Source: Sipunculus nudus
Taxonomy: Eukaryota; Annelida; Sipuncula; Golfingiida; Sipunculidae
DNA: 64,000 bases
NCBI GenBank assembly: GCA_026874595.1
Contig: CM049306.1
Location: 38,226,019-38,290,018 of the forward strand
Direction of reading: 5' to 3'
Made by a program: the position numbers and the translations under genes. The notes below the pieces were generated by a model. The model was not told where the DNA came from, made no database searches, and saw nothing but the letters and a program-made list of their open reading frames with translations. Below, one piece after another: positions 13,620-26,699 of this stretch (its first letter is position 1; every line of letters begins with the position of its first letter).

Positions 13620-14720
13620 CCCCTTCAAACGCATCCTGTGTATCCTTCTTCCTCTTCAAACACATCCTGCGCATCCTTCTTCTTTCAAAACACATCCTGT
13701 GCATCCTTCTCCCTCTTCAAACTCATCCTGTGCATCCTTCTTCCTCTTTACACACATCCTGTGTATCCTTCTTCCTCTTCAAACGCATCCTGTGCATCCT
13801 TCTTCCTCATCAAACGGATCCTGTGCATCCTTCTTCCTGTTCAAACGCATCCTGTGCATCCTTCTTCCTCTTCAAACGCATTCTGTGCATCCTTCTTCCT
13901 CTTCAAACGCATCCTGTGCATCCTTCTTCCTCTTCAAACGCATCCTGTGTATCCTTCTTCCTCTTCAAACGCATCCTGTGCATCCTTCTTCCTCTTCAAA
14001 CACATCCTGTGCATCGTTCTTCCTCTTCAAACGCATCCTGTGCATCGTTCTTAATCTTCAATCACATCCTGTGCATCCTTCTTCCTGTTCAAACTCATCC
14101 TGTGCATCCTTCTTCCTGTTCAAACGCATCCTGTGCATCCTTCTTCCTGTTCAAACGCATCCTGTGCATCCTTCTTCCTCTTCAAACGCATTCTGTGCAT
14201 CCTTCTTCCTCTTCAAACACATCCTGCGCATCCTTCTTCTTTCAAAACGCATCCTGTGTATCCTTCTTCCTCTTCAAACACATCCTGCGCATCCTTCTTC
14301 TTTCAAAACACATCCTGTGCATCCTTCTCCCTCTTCAAACGCATCCTGTGCATTGTTCTTAATCTTCAATCACATCCTGTGCATCCTTCTTCCTGTTCAA
14401 ACGCATCCTGTGCATCCTTCTTCCTCTTCAAACACATTCTGTGCATCCTTCTTCCTCTTCAAACGCATCCTGTACATCCGTCTTCCTCTTCAAACGCATC
14501 CTGTGCATCCTTCTTCCTCTTCAAACGCATCCTGTGCATCCATCTTCCTCTTCAAACGCATTCTGTGCATCCTTCTTCCTCTTCAAACACATCCTGTGCA
14601 TCGTTCTTAATCTTCAATCACATCCTGTGCATCCTTCTTCCTCTTCAAACGCATCCTGTGCATCCTTCTTCCTCTGCACACACATCTGCTGTGTCCTTCT
14701 TCCTCTTCAAACACATCCTG
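13620..14720 (+). repeat. Array block B: CAAACGCATCCTGTGCATCC-type units
   Basis: Block B keeps the 31-bp period but with CAAACGCATCCTGTGCATCC, giving the cyclic peptide FFLFKRILCILLPLQ then THPVHPSSSSNASCAS. About 180 bases of mixed, irregular units (13440-13620) separate it from block A. It ends in a run of C residues near 14728 and two diverged units with CACACATCTGCTGTGTCC. Confidence 0.9.
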
Positions 14721-14989
14721 TGCATTCCCCCCCCCCCTTCTGCACACACATCTGCTGTGTCCTTCTTCCTGTGCGCATATCGTGCTCGTCCTCTCCTACC
14801 TCACATACATCAAAGTTATCATTTTTTCCTCTACTCACATCTCCTCTACTTATCGTTTGCACTCTTGTACCATGGCTTTCAATTCTTTCAACAAATTTGT
14901 CCATTTCCCCGGTCCCTTTTTTCTCAGTTATCTTCATTTTATACATCATAATTATCTTTATTCTCCAACACATTCATGGCAATTGTTAT

Positions 14990-17900
14990 TCTTTCAGACA
15001 CAACTCTTTTATATTTAGCCTTCCTCGTTCCTTTTCGAAACGCATTCATCAGTTTTAAGGGTTAACACGCTGACGATTTTGTACATCAGTAGCCTAATTT
15101 CCTATAGATCTATTGGTTTTATGGGATCAAACCACAACATAAAGGCAAATGGATATGGATGCATATAGCCTTACACTTCGAGCCAGTAGAAAAAAAAACG
15201 ATTCCTTAATGCATACCAAATGGAAAGACATATTTACACATTAACCACTTCGCGACTAAAGCCCTTTGACCAATACTTTAAAGTTTAACTTATTTTCATC
15301 GCTTTTGAAAGAGAGTGTTGTCCAAAACTGGCAACGTCTGACCCAAAATTAAGCAGGACAACTATTTCAATGAGCTATTAACCCTTACGAGCAAATGCCG
15401 CACAAAAATTAGATCGACAAAAGGGAGAGGGCATTTCTTGATTCAATCATAGCGCCAAGGTATAAAGTGATCCGCCGTCTATTTACTCTGCGGTATAGTT
15501 CACCCGAGTGGCCACTTAATCTTGAAAGCATCCATACGACGACTCGTCGGCGGACGAAGCATATATGAAGCCCTCCTGCTAAACTGATGTGACAGGTCAG
15601 CCTCCGTAAAATGAATTGGTGACGATCCCTGGTCGCTCCCTACGGCTACGTTTTACATACACCGCCATTAGGCGGAGACCAAAACCGACAAGGCCCGTAC
15701 CTGTACACCGGATAACCAGGAACAGTGAGTGGTGGCCTGGGTTCAAGTTGGTCATTCCATTATACCGACCTTGTAGCCGGGGGAAGGGTTGCTGTCAGAA
15801 AAACTGTTGTCTATATGTCACATGTTCTCTCACAAGCCATCAAACATGGATAGAAGTATGAATACACCGGCAAAGGTTTGAGTAAATAAACAGTCTGATC
15901 CGGCATGCAAATTTGGTTATATCATGATTTCAGAGTTCATGACTTTCTCAAATTCAGTTTTGCAGCATGATTTATCTGCAGAGTGATTAGGTCTAGAGCT
16001 TAACAGAAAATGGAGTTTAGCAAAAATAGTCTTAATGTACCGTACCATTTCAAATGCTATGGGGTCTATATTATCTGAGGACTACGATAATAGAACGTTT
16101 AATTTAACACGAAAATTATCAGAAAACAACAAGTGCGATATAGTCTTGTTGATATGTCATGATTATTATCTGACAATACGGTAATGTTATTACCTGATAG
16201 GGCCTTGATTGAATTTTGGTTTGGATCCAGCACTTATTCCGTATTCAGGAACATCCTCAAGGCATAATCACAAATGTACAGTCACTAAGGCACGCATGCA
16301 TGAGCCTTGGAATATGGGAAGAATAAGTTAATGCAAATACATGGATGAGGCTTGCATTCCTCGGAATGCAGATTTCTATTTATATCCAACATCTAAGGGA
16401 TTTACAGCGACCATCAGAAAAGTAGAGAAAAGCTTTATACTTATTATGTTAATCATAAGACCATAAAAAGCAAGCAGGGTATGATGATGTATCTTAAAAC
16501 AGTCTGCTTATGAAAACACATTATATAAATTAACATGTGTCCAGTATATCAAAGTGACTAACCAGCATCATCGGGCTTTCAGGTGAGGTATGACTAATAG
16601 CAACTTCAAGAAGAATAAAAAACATCTATAACCATACAAAAAGGAATGTAAGCCTAACTTTAATAACGGCGTTAAACATTTTTTCACTATGTAGTCAAAA
16701 AGTATCAGACTTAATTGAGAATAACAGATTACCTTTCAAATCAAGTATGTCCGGCCCTATTGCAATAACGCTGTATTTGAATTAAGCTAATTAGCAGGAC
16801 TAAATACCATTGTTATAATGGTGACGTCATAATGTTACCACAGTAACACACATCTTAATCATCAACTTGACTTATACCCGATTCACAATAACACAATAAC
16901 AATGTAAGCTCAATAAATTTAGCAAAGTCTAAATGGACAATCAAGTGCATAGTTGTGTTTACTTTAAGCAAATTGCATTTAAACTGAATATATTACGTAA
17001 TATATAATATAACGTTATATATCATTCTTGGTGTATAATGCATAGGCCTATATATATTGTGGCCCCAGGCTGAGAGGAAAACAACCATGGGGTAGATCGG
17101 AGATGTCGTCTGTGTATTAAGTCAATACATTACCTTCCGGCTGAGCCCATAATTGAAGGCAATTCTTAAAAGCAGGAATTGACGTCAGAGAAATGTCAGT
17201 CATTTCCGGGATCGTATCATAAACACGTTGAAATCCTTACCACTATATTGCTTTAGGTAGGCTTAACATTCTTGTCCACGACGTGTACTTTCATGTACTT
17301 TCCATCCTTGCTTTTAGGTTACAATTCATCATCATGAAAATATCCATTCAATGATGAACGATATTTTGTTCATGCTTTATTTAATTGTCGCATCCGGGAG
17401 GGTATGCGTTTATCCCCGTTCGTGTATGTGTCTGTGTGTGTGTGTGTGGGTTTGTGTGTCTGTTCACAACATAACCCACGCAGTCATGAATGGGATCTCT
17501 TGAAACTTTCAAGGGATTTCTGGAATGGGACGGTGAAGAATCGCTCAGAAGAATCCGGCGCTGGAACAGATTGAGGAGTGTCGCAAGTACTAGTATTTTA
17601 CAAAAAAAAAAAATCATGGCTATTTTTAATCGTTTTAATTTCATCATTTCTGTAGTTGTTTTGTACCTGGATGGGGTTATAGGAAAGTTAACTATTTCTA
17701 AACTGAATCAGTGAATCTATTTCACAGTTTTTAGCGCAAGAATATCCGAATTTGTCGGCAATACTCGTCCCCCGACCGATTTACCGGCAAAAATTAATAC
17801 CATATTTTTTCGCAATAAACCTGTTGATCAATCCTATAGTTTGTGAATCACTGAAAGTTTAGAAACAAATTTTATTTTCATTCATTTCTATTTGACAATC

Positions 17901-18490
17901 AGTTCAACTGCGCTTATCACGGAGTATTTACTTGCTTGTGAAAATGGGTGAAAAGTTACGGGGCTTTTGAACATTACTGGAGGACTGCGTCTTGTCCATA
18001 TCAAATTATTTCTAGACTAGATATATCCCTAATCTTTGCTCTGAAGATCTGTAAATTCATCAAAGGTCACTCCGTTACCAGTTTTACTGGTATTTCCTTA
18101 TTTCGATCGATGTACAATTCCAATAATATTTCTGAACCTCTTGTATCACAACCTGTTTCAGACGTGTCAAGGCATTTCACAATGGCTTTTCACGATTTGA
18201 TTAAACAGATTCATTTGGAAAACCTCGGGCGGGCGTTGTCGGTTAGATTTCGGATGTATGTATGGCCCAAAATATATGGTACCGTTAACCGGAAATCCCC
18301 CGGGTAACCGTATCTACTGACTCGTCAAAGAAAAGTTTAAAATTTTTCAGAGTTGTCATAAATTATCCATTCATAAGCGATAATAAGGTTTATAATATTG
18401 GCTTAATATGGCCGGGTTCTGACAGCAGATTCAACATGAAAATTCAGTTTATAATACAGTAGCTGATAAAACCGGGCTTTTTGCCGGTGT
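14990..18490. other. Intergenic sequence, no gene recognised
   Basis: Sequence complexity is normal here. 15400-15850 is GC-richer than its surroundings and could be a conserved block. 16800-17250 is AT-rich. A short (TG)n lies near 17431-17457. The open frames carry no family signature. Confidence 0.5.
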
Positions 18491-20025
18491 TGTGTATTAA
18501 TTTTGAGAATTTGTCGGCTCTTACTAGTTACAGATCAAGTTCGCGTTTCGTCCCAATTGACCTACTTTTGACCGTTTGACGGTGTTCTAACATAGAAAGT
18601 TTCATGAAAAATATAAATTTTCATGACAACTGCACGTGTACAGACTTTTTTTCGCAATGCTCGCAGATACGACCTGATTTTTGGTGTGTTGGCAGATAAT
18701 GACCAGTTACAGATCAAGATCACGTTTTGTCCCGGTTGACTTACTTTTGACCTTTTGACGGCTCCTGAACATAGAAAATATCATGAAAAATAAATTTTTA
18801 AAAAATGCACATGTACAGACTTTTTTTCACAATGCCTGTAGATATGGGCCTGATTTTTGGTGTGTGCATGGGCAGATAATGACCAGTTACAGATCGAGTT
18901 CGCGTTTCGTCCCGGTTGACCCACTTTTGATTGTTTAACGGCTCCTAAACAAAATATTTTCATGACAAATGTACATGTACAACCTTTTTCAGCCCTCAGC
19001 TCATACGCTGAAGGGCTATTGTCGTCACCCAAGCTGTCCGTCTGTCCGTCCGGCGTCCGTCCGTCCCTCGTCCATTAACTTTTACCTTGTGAGCAGGATA
19101 TCTCTAAAAGGATTCACCGTTGGAATTTTATTTCATCAGTGAAGATGTATATCGAAAAAATCTCAGTCAAGTTCGAAGATGGGTGACCTTGACCCATTTT
19201 TCTACATTTTAGAGCTGATTATAGAAGCTTATATCTCAGGAACCATTGTGTGGATTTTCACAAAACTTTCTATGATCATTTAGAAAGATGGTCTGTACGT
19301 GCTGCACAATTTTGGTGGAACAACCTACAATTTCTGATTTTTTAATGAATTTTTATCGGATTTTTCAATTTTGGCCTTTTGTGCAGGATACTCCAAAGGT
19401 ATTCAACACAGGAACTTCATTATTTCAGTGCTATTGCAGTATATTTACAAAATATTGGTCAAGTTCAAAGATGGGTGATCTTGACCTACTTTTCAAGGTC
19501 ACAGAGCTAAGTATAGAAAAAAACTTTGGAGCTTATTTCTCAGGAAGCATTTGGTGGATTGTTCTGAAACATGGTACATACCTCTTCAATTTAAATTTAT
19601 AACTGATTATCAGCTTTTGTTAATATTCTAGTTTTGCAATGCAATGCTTACAGATACTGGCCTGATGTTTTGTCTGAGGGCGCATAATGACTACTTACAG
19701 ATCGAGTTCGCGTTTCGTCCCAGTTGACCTATTTTTGATCATATGACAGATCCTGAACATAGAAAATTTCATGAAAAGACAGAAATTTTTATGAAAAATG
19801 CACATGTATGGACTTTTTTTCACAATGCCTGCAGATACTGGCCTGATTTTTGGTGTGTTACTTGATAATGACCCGTTACAGATGGAGTTTGCATTTTGCC
19901 CTTGTTGACCTACTTTTGACCATACCACACCTCCTGAACTTAAAAAAAATTACATAGTTTAACAAATATTTCTTATTTGCTCCAGGCGGGGGCATTCGTG
20001 TCGTTCCGACACATCTAGTATATAT
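18490..20025. mobile_element. Composite non-autonomous repeat: 180-bp tandem units with a nested insertion
   Basis: GTTACAGATC-type starts recur at about 18528, 18706 and 18886, then (A/G)-variant copies at about 19694 and 19875, a period near 180 bp. Each unit contains TTCGTCCC..TTGACC..ACTTTTGA and TCATGAAAA. Copies are interrupted at about 18990-19635 by a different repeat that opens with a short hairpin. The composite ends near 20016 with GTGTCGTTCCGACAC, a 6-bp-stem hairpin. No transposase is visible. Confidence 0.65.
18990..19635 (+). mobile_element. Nested repeat starting with an AGCCCTCAGC / GCTGAAGGGCT hairpin
   Basis: It begins AGCCCTCAGC-TCATAC-GCTGAAGGGCT, followed by a GTCCGTCTGTCCGTCC stretch and then AACTTTTACCTTGTGAGCAG. 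The adjoining 180-bp repeat is continuous on either side of it (…ACAACCTTTTTC | …GCAATGCTTACAG). I recognise the GTCC(G) stretch as typical of abundant marine-invertebrate interspersed repeats, but cannot name the family. Confidence 0.5.
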
Positions 20026-20029
20026 ATAT

Positions 20030-23000
20030 GGTGTAACGCCGAAAGTATTCGATCTTATAGGATGCGATCCATGCCACATAATAAGTTAAATTAAAGTCTG
20101 GTTTAAGGTTACAAATGCTCTTTTTATTACAAACACCGCAGGTGTCCTCGGAAAGAACAAGACCACTGGAATACTAGCGTTTAAGTGGTGATGTGAAAAG
20201 GTTTGCGTATAGCTAAAGTTACTTTAAAATATTATCAAATGGATCTGGTTTCCATCAATATAAAAGAATGACATAACATGTATGAATAAACACGTTTCAT
20301 AAATAAAATTTATAATTATTTATACAAATAGCAATTCCGGTACGAAGCCATGTAATACATTTAATCAATAATATGTTACAGAAATAGTTAAATAAGCAAA
20401 TTAGAAAAGTCGGTCCGGTGAATTTCGTGGAGACCCGATGAAAAATTGCTTTAACATATATAAACACCACAGAAACTAATTTCCACGTGAAGGTCCATTT
20501 TGCTGGAAGTTCAAAGGACTTTTTTTAACTTATTAAAAATCATCTTGGTGTAATTTTTGCTTTGTGCGTATTCCGAAACACGGTCTCGGTATCACAATTA
20601 TATGTAAATTGTTTGTGTCAGGAATTTAAAAAAAGAATAAGAATATAAAATCGTATACTGCAGAACACTAGAAGAACAGCAGACTTAATCAGTATTCCTA
20701 TATTCACATTTGGGTAAAATTTGCTTTATGGGCTGCCTGCTTAGGTCCCCTGAGTACAAAACCATTTTGTTCATTTTCTTCCGCAATTTTCTGTTTGCAT
20801 TATAGATTTCAATATGAGTGATTTTCAAAAACTTGCACAATGTGGATCACAAATTTGCACCTGATATTTATTTTGACCTTGAATTCATTCGCAAGGGCGT
20901 TCACTCACCCATATTAGCTTAGTTGAGGGCATGGGGGTTGGGAAGCTCCGTGCAGTGATCGCTTGGCAAATACATGCATATATAGACCTAGTTTGGAATT
21001 TGATGATAATGTACTGTTGTTAAGAGTGATTTATTTGAAAGTACACAGTTTTTTCAATGAACAGTTTCGAACAGTAGTTATAAAAAAATCCCACCGAAGC
21101 CACTGTTTTGTCCACAGTCAGGCCACAAACACACACACAAACACAAAATATTGTTCTGCATGTGGGCTCTGCTTGGGAACAAAAAATATGGTGCGGGCGG
21201 GCTAAATAGTTTTTTTACCATTGTTTTTTACCTTCTAGAACAAAAAAAAATCCGTGGAACTTGCCTGCTTGGCCAGAAAATACAAATTCAATTTCAGTTC
21301 TTGAAATGGTGTATATGCTTAACAAAAAAATTAGCCCATTTTCCATTTGTACAATTTCTGCTATAGCATAATATCAACATTACCAAAGACCTCCTCTTCA
21401 TTTGGAAAAAAAAATAAATTCCGCGAAAAATAGGAAAGGAGACCCGTAAAACAATCGATTTTTTATCACTGATATTTTTTTTGTTCTGGATAAAAATACC
21501 TGCCTATAGAATTGGATTCGCATTTGATCAAAAAAACAAACTCCAATTTTTTTTAATTGAATCAGTTCTTCTAATTAAAAAAAAATAATGAGACTGACGG
21601 GCGTAGGAAATATCTGTGGATGGTGACATGTATCAGGGTGTACCGAAAAATTACGGTATTTACTTACAGATATATAACTTAGATCTTATTCTTTCTTTAA
21701 TATGCCAAATTTGCAGTTGTATTTTACCCGACTTTCCAGTTGAGAGTATTGTCGCCAATACTTTTCAATAAATGACCTAGTTATTTTTTATGTTAGCCAC
21801 TTAATAAATAAATATGAAACCAGGCTACAGGCTCAGGCTTTTTAGACAGAGCAATATTTGTTTTCTTGGATAATCAAACAAACCTCACATTTTTTAGTTT
21901 TCTCGAGTCTAGACAGATACATTTAGCTTCCCGATGCAGAACGAAGTTGCTTTATTTGTGTTATCCCGCGTGAGACTTGATATTTCTATCACGTTTAAAC
22001 ATCTGGGCCAATATAGAGCTTCGCCGGTAACAGGTGCGAGTTATATAGAATTAAGGAAAATGATATTTTTACTTTAATTACCTAAGATATGGCCGAGCAG
22101 CCTCGGCCATTAATTCTGACCGTTTAGCCTCGTGGTTCACCCCACTAATCCTAATTGATGGCGCCTCCAGCAATGGGAGAATTCTGCGCTGTGCTCATTA
22201 TCTAATCAGTCCATAACGTTGATTAGTTGGTGCTTTTACAGCAAACCCTTCATATGATATTGCAAAGTGGCCTGCTGCGCCAACCGGAAGTTTCTGACCT
22301 CCCTGACATTCTGGTATTATCGCCAGGGGCTTTGATTTCTCCAGGGCCTACAGACCTCAGCAGGTAATACTCTACTCCCCTGGTCTGAATACTTCGCCCA
22401 TTATGATTTCTTAACGCACTGACGCTTATGAGTTTTATTAACTTCTTCATTCTGCAGACCCCCTAGAAATGTAACATGTGGTGCCCTTCCTTTGCCCCTT
22501 TAATCAACTGTATACCAGTCACAAAGCTACCCATCTAACCGTAAACGGCATTGACACGTTTGGAATACTTTGTCCATTTGTTAAAGAGGTATTCTTACTG
22601 TACGATCAGAATACGCGCTATAACTACAGAGGAAGATTTCCAGAATTGTAACAAAAATTGTTTCCGGACAAGTCATTCTTAAGGCTTTACTTCAATTCTG
22701 TAATATGTACTGTGGTTGCCTTCATTTTAGCGAAGCTAATATTTCGCGATTTTCACGAAAATTTTCTATTCTATTTCGCGATCTTACTATGCAGTAACTT
22801 ACACATAGTATATCCATAATCAGAATGACTATTAAATATTATATGTTATATCTTTACAATTTGACGAGGACCCATGACAACGAGTATAAAATCTTGTCTC
22901 TTTTAGCCATATAATATGAAAGATCCGACCTAATTATGTCTATTTATGATTTTCAAGTATAATTATAACATGAAATACACAGTATTATTTGCAGTCGTGG

Positions 23001-24150
23001 TCGTCTGGATAACAACATAAAATGCCGATGAGTCTTTATTATGAATAACCGTTCACCTCTGTAGTTAGAGAGTTATTCATGATGGTTCAATTATTGCAAT
23101 TATTTCCCCTTCGCGAATATCGTGAATTTGAAAACATTGGTTCTTGTTACAACTGCATGCCTGTTTTCCATAAGATGCTTACAGTTATACACTGTATTAA
23201 AATTACTCATTGGCACGTGTTTGTGTATCCAAGCTGCGTCTTGTCCGAGATAAATTTTAGCTTTCAACTATAACGACAGCAATATGGCAGAAAAATACCA
23301 AAATTCTGGTGTAAGTCTTGAAATCACAGTGGTGAGTTTACCCCTATTCTTTAAATAGGCTCCGCTTATGTGGGGAGTGTCGATATACAGATGTGAAGGT
23401 GTATCTTCAATATTTATATGTTATCATTCGTCTTACGTGTTGTGTATATAACCAGTCTTTAATTCCGTTCACCTAGCTTGGTCCAATATACTGATTGAAG
23501 TGTTAACAGACAAAATTGTGTGACCAGTGTACAAGCATCGGGATTCAGTTGACCTGATCACATGTAACTGATATGTCTCAGCTCAGACTTGACAATATCC
23601 GATAAATTCACCTACCTTGTCTGAAGAACTTGTGTGATTTCTGGCCTGCCGTGCCTATATACAAGAATGAACTCTACGTAATTCCTGTTAGGAAAAGTTC
23701 TTTTAATGCCTAAATGACGAATGTTTTTTTTTATCTACAAGTTGTTAGTAAACATGGTTTATGCGCCCATGTTGACAAACAGAAAATCCATGTAACTGAA
23801 CGTGATTGGTTGCATATATATGTGTGAGAGTAAAGGTCACTGTATAGTTGCAAACGCAGAGTTTGTACCGGGGATTAACTTTAATTAATAAACGTCGGAT
23901 ATCAAAATAGGCCCCTTTAATGTGCAAGTTGCATTAGGCATATTTGTAACGCATTTATACATGTACCTGAAAGATACATGAAAGATCTTCACTGTACACC
24001 ATGCAGAGGCATGTTTCTTAACCATTGGCTTGATTAGAGAAATTCACAAATTCCATTTAAAATCTACACTTCGTCCCATCTTCCTTCCACCAAGCATCAG
24101 GCCGCTATACGTTACCAAGGGACCTTACTTCAGCGGTCCGCTCTCGGGTA
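20030..24150. other. Intergenic sequence with one balanced island
   Basis: Mostly AT-rich, with A/T runs at 21240-21590. About 21370-21490 is similar to 32040-32150 (AACATTACCAAA, then CTTCATTTG, then A-rich, then CGAAAAAT), so a diverged dispersed repeat is likely. 22080-22460 is balanced, with GGCCGAGCAGCCTCGGCC and CTAATCCTAATTGATGG, a candidate conserved element. No gene seen. Confidence 0.5.
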
Positions 24151-24169
24151 TATTTCATGAATAAAGAAA

Positions 24170-24535
24170 CAAGCCAGTTGAACCAATCAAATGATTCATG
24201 TGCGCTTGTTTTACGCCGCTCCCGAAATCGGTTGCTTATTCGATTTCAAAGGTTTAACATTTCAAGAAAGGCTTCGAGAATCTGAACAATCAAATAAAGC
24301 CTCACAAGCCTGTCACGTGTCCAGTGCACGTGTTTGTGCAGACGGCTTGTGAACAGTGTATTGTTTACATTTGGTTCACTGGATTTGATTTGCAGTAGCG
24401 ATTTCGACCTGAACGCATGCGAGCTTGTTTATTATCAATGAAATAGGCACAAGAGCGGCTCGCGAGCAAAAGCGGAAGTTAGGTATCTAAGTGGAGTATA
24501 GCGGCCGGATCCTTGCTGGTAGGAATATTCGCGTT
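24170..24535. repeat. Dispersed repeat, copy 1
   Basis: Collinear similarity to 32770-33045. Shared landmarks in order: GACCAATCAAA/GAACCAATCAAA, GTGCAGACGGC, TTGTTTACAT, GCGATTTCG.CCTGAACGC, AGAGCGGCTCGC, GGTATCT..GTGG and TATA(G/A)CGGCC.CATCC-like ends. Non-coding; family unknown. Confidence 0.7.
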
Positions 24536-24539
24536 CCGA

Positions 24540-26330
24540 AATCTAGATAAATTCTAGATGTTCGATTCTAGCGCCACCTATCGATCTTTATCCACACCGT
24601 GTTTAATATTTTATATCATGAATATTCCTAACTTCATTATGACGTAGAGATACATATTTGTGAATTGTGTCCTCTGTATACAGATTGCAATGACACAGCG
24701 TTGAAATTAAACACTTCAAAGAATTTTTTTTAGATTAAACGTTATACAGCAACAAAGATGTAATTGTATATACTAGTAATAGCTCATGACACCAGCATAT
24801 ACATGTATTAAAAAATCATTTGATATAGCAGCTAGGCATTTACAAATACAAATACTTAAATAAAAGATGTGTAATAATAAATGAAAACCTTGAGGGTAAA
24901 CACCCAGCCACGCAAGCCAGTAAGGAAGAGTTAACACGCATTTAAAGGGGAAGACCTATAGGGTTGTTATAAATTGAGAAAACATATTACATTTAAGCAT
25001 CTTGGCTGTGAGCTCCTCTTTAATGAGCCATGGCTCACAGCAGACACTATTGGAAACATGGATTAGTGGTTATCTGTATCAGGTTTGATAAAACGGAGCA
25101 AGAGAGCGGGAGATAAAACACTGGAAATCCCAGCAGGAAAAGAGAACAGTCTGAAAATTCCAGGCGATGCTGTTGAGAGCTTCAAATGAACCCGCATAAT
25201 CCAGTTATGTAGTATAAGCCGGCTGTGTTTTACTGTAAATGTTGCTCGCAAAAGATAGTTAAGGGTTTGTCACGTAAACTCTGCACACCGGCTTCATTTA
25301 CAAAACCCTTGGCTGAACCGGGCTTAACAGGATGCATCAGTTAAGGTTTGCGCGGCAAGTTTAGGGTCGCATCACTTTGCCGTGAAAGATGGCCTGCCTT
25401 TTTGCTGATATCATTTATCAAAGAAGCCTCTAACGCATAGGCTGGCGAAAATGCGTCCCCAATCACGTCGAAGTACTGTGGGAAGGTCGCTCATTTAGGC
25501 GCGCAAAATGAGATATAAGATCTGCGCCTTAGGAGCACCATAAATACCATAAAAGGTATAAAATGTCAGTAACAATCATCGTCTATTACATAGCGTAATT
25601 GTCCTGTCAGAAAGCTTGATTGAACGTCGCTGGGCCCATTACCCGGCGAGACTCCGCGCCAGCGACCTCCGAGTAATTGCTCACTCCGCTTCGACCAGAA
25701 AAGAAGCTTATTTGCCGTAAGCGGGCGATCATATTTATTGCAAAGAGGGCCTCCTTTAATTTATTTCCTAATTCCTTTGTCCGGATTTGTCCCCAGTGTC
25801 ATATGAAGACCTTTTAATTGGAGCACAAATTGAGCGCGGGTCAGCTATCGACCAAACCCGTAGCCCCCGACATCACCACAACAAAGCTCAGCTCTGGCAA
25901 GGGCACACTGATGACTTAAGGACCATTACAGTCGCCAGACGTTCAAATCTCAACAAATATCATGTCAGGTGAAATCAGGCGTTACCGTCAATGGCCAAAA
26001 CACTGAACAGATAAGGAAGCCAGCGGTCGTGTGTTTGGTTACGGCACGGGTCGATGCGCGCGCAGAATCAATCAAAACTGCCGCGTCATTTCCCTCATAC
26101 ATAAACCTTCCATGTTAAGTCCTAAACCCTATTTAAGCTGGATTTTCTCCAGAGAGCACTTGGCCAATGATGCCTGGCCTACTGGTCCCTGTTATGGGAC
26201 CAAATCACATCTGCTAGCCATTTGCGGCCCCGCAGCAAAACCCATGTTTTTAAACATTTTGTCTCTGTTCTTAAAGAAGTCTGTTTACAAAGAACTTAAA
26301 ACTTTCGTCTGAAAAAATATACACCTGTAC
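24540..26330. promoter_or_regulatory. Balanced intergenic island, candidate conserved non-coding region
   Basis: 25250-26300 is GC-balanced, free of microsatellites and complex. It contains a TTATCAAAGAAG word at about 25415 matching the TCF/LEF core, and several GGCGCGC / GCGCGCAGA words. Short open frames (25787-25972, 26031-26312) lack any family signature. A CTCF-like TAGGTGGCGC (minus strand) lies at 24571-24580. Confidence 0.35.
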
Positions 26331-26500
26331 ATGTAAGAAGAAACATATTAGATACTCGTTTGATAACTTTAAAATCTTTGCGAAATAAGACACACCATGT
26401 TATTTTTTTATAAGAATGTAATAGAGAAATGCTTTAAATGTATATACTTTCATATTATATATAGTTATATGCTTGTATGTGCAGTGGTTATATGCCATGG

Positions 26501-26520
26501 TCATATGAATCATGGTCACG

Positions 26521-26584
<64 letters not shown>

Positions 26585-26616
26585 ATATATAAATCACGTG
26601 ACCATGATTCATATGA
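26501..26616. repeat. Perfect 20-bp inverted repeat around a long (TA)n tract (cruciform-prone)
   Basis: The left arm TCATATGAATCATGGTCACG (26501-26520) is exactly complementary to the right arm at 26597-26616. The 76 bases between are almost entirely alternating TA, itself self-complementary, so nearly the whole 116 bp can fold into one hairpin. A further (TA)n tract follows at 26653-26689. Confidence 0.9.
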
Positions 26617-26650
26617 TCACTGATATTAGATAAACACTGTACATATTGTT

Positions 26651-26692
<42 letters not shown>

Positions 26693-26699
26693 CATCACA

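Larger units (their letters stand above)
9811..14770 (+). repeat. About 160-copy minisatellite with a 31-bp unit, open in all three forward frames
   Basis: The unit in the first part is TTCACACACATCCTGTGTAT followed by CCTTCTTCCTC (31 bp). It is pyrimidine-rich on the + strand. As 31 = 3x10+1, three units make 93 bases, or 31 codons, and every forward frame reads the same cyclic peptide: FFLFTHILCILLPLH then THPVYPSSSSHTSCVS. The minus strand hits TGA in each 93-base cycle. Some shortened units of about 21 bp occur (for example near 10467-10500). Longest open stretches include 9953-13186 and 9586-11244; only the latter starts at a true ATG (context ACACCATGT), since the former opens at GTG. 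I see no evidence that it is translated. The absence of stops is also what a CT-rich strand would give. Confidence 0.95.

Noticed and set aside
9811-14770. CRISPR-like array
   Set aside because: Units are head-to-tail without unique spacers, and the genome is eukaryotic; it is a minisatellite.
19288-19602. 104-codon frame (VCTCCTILVEQP...)
   Set aside because: Lies wholly within the nested non-coding repeat at 18990-19635.
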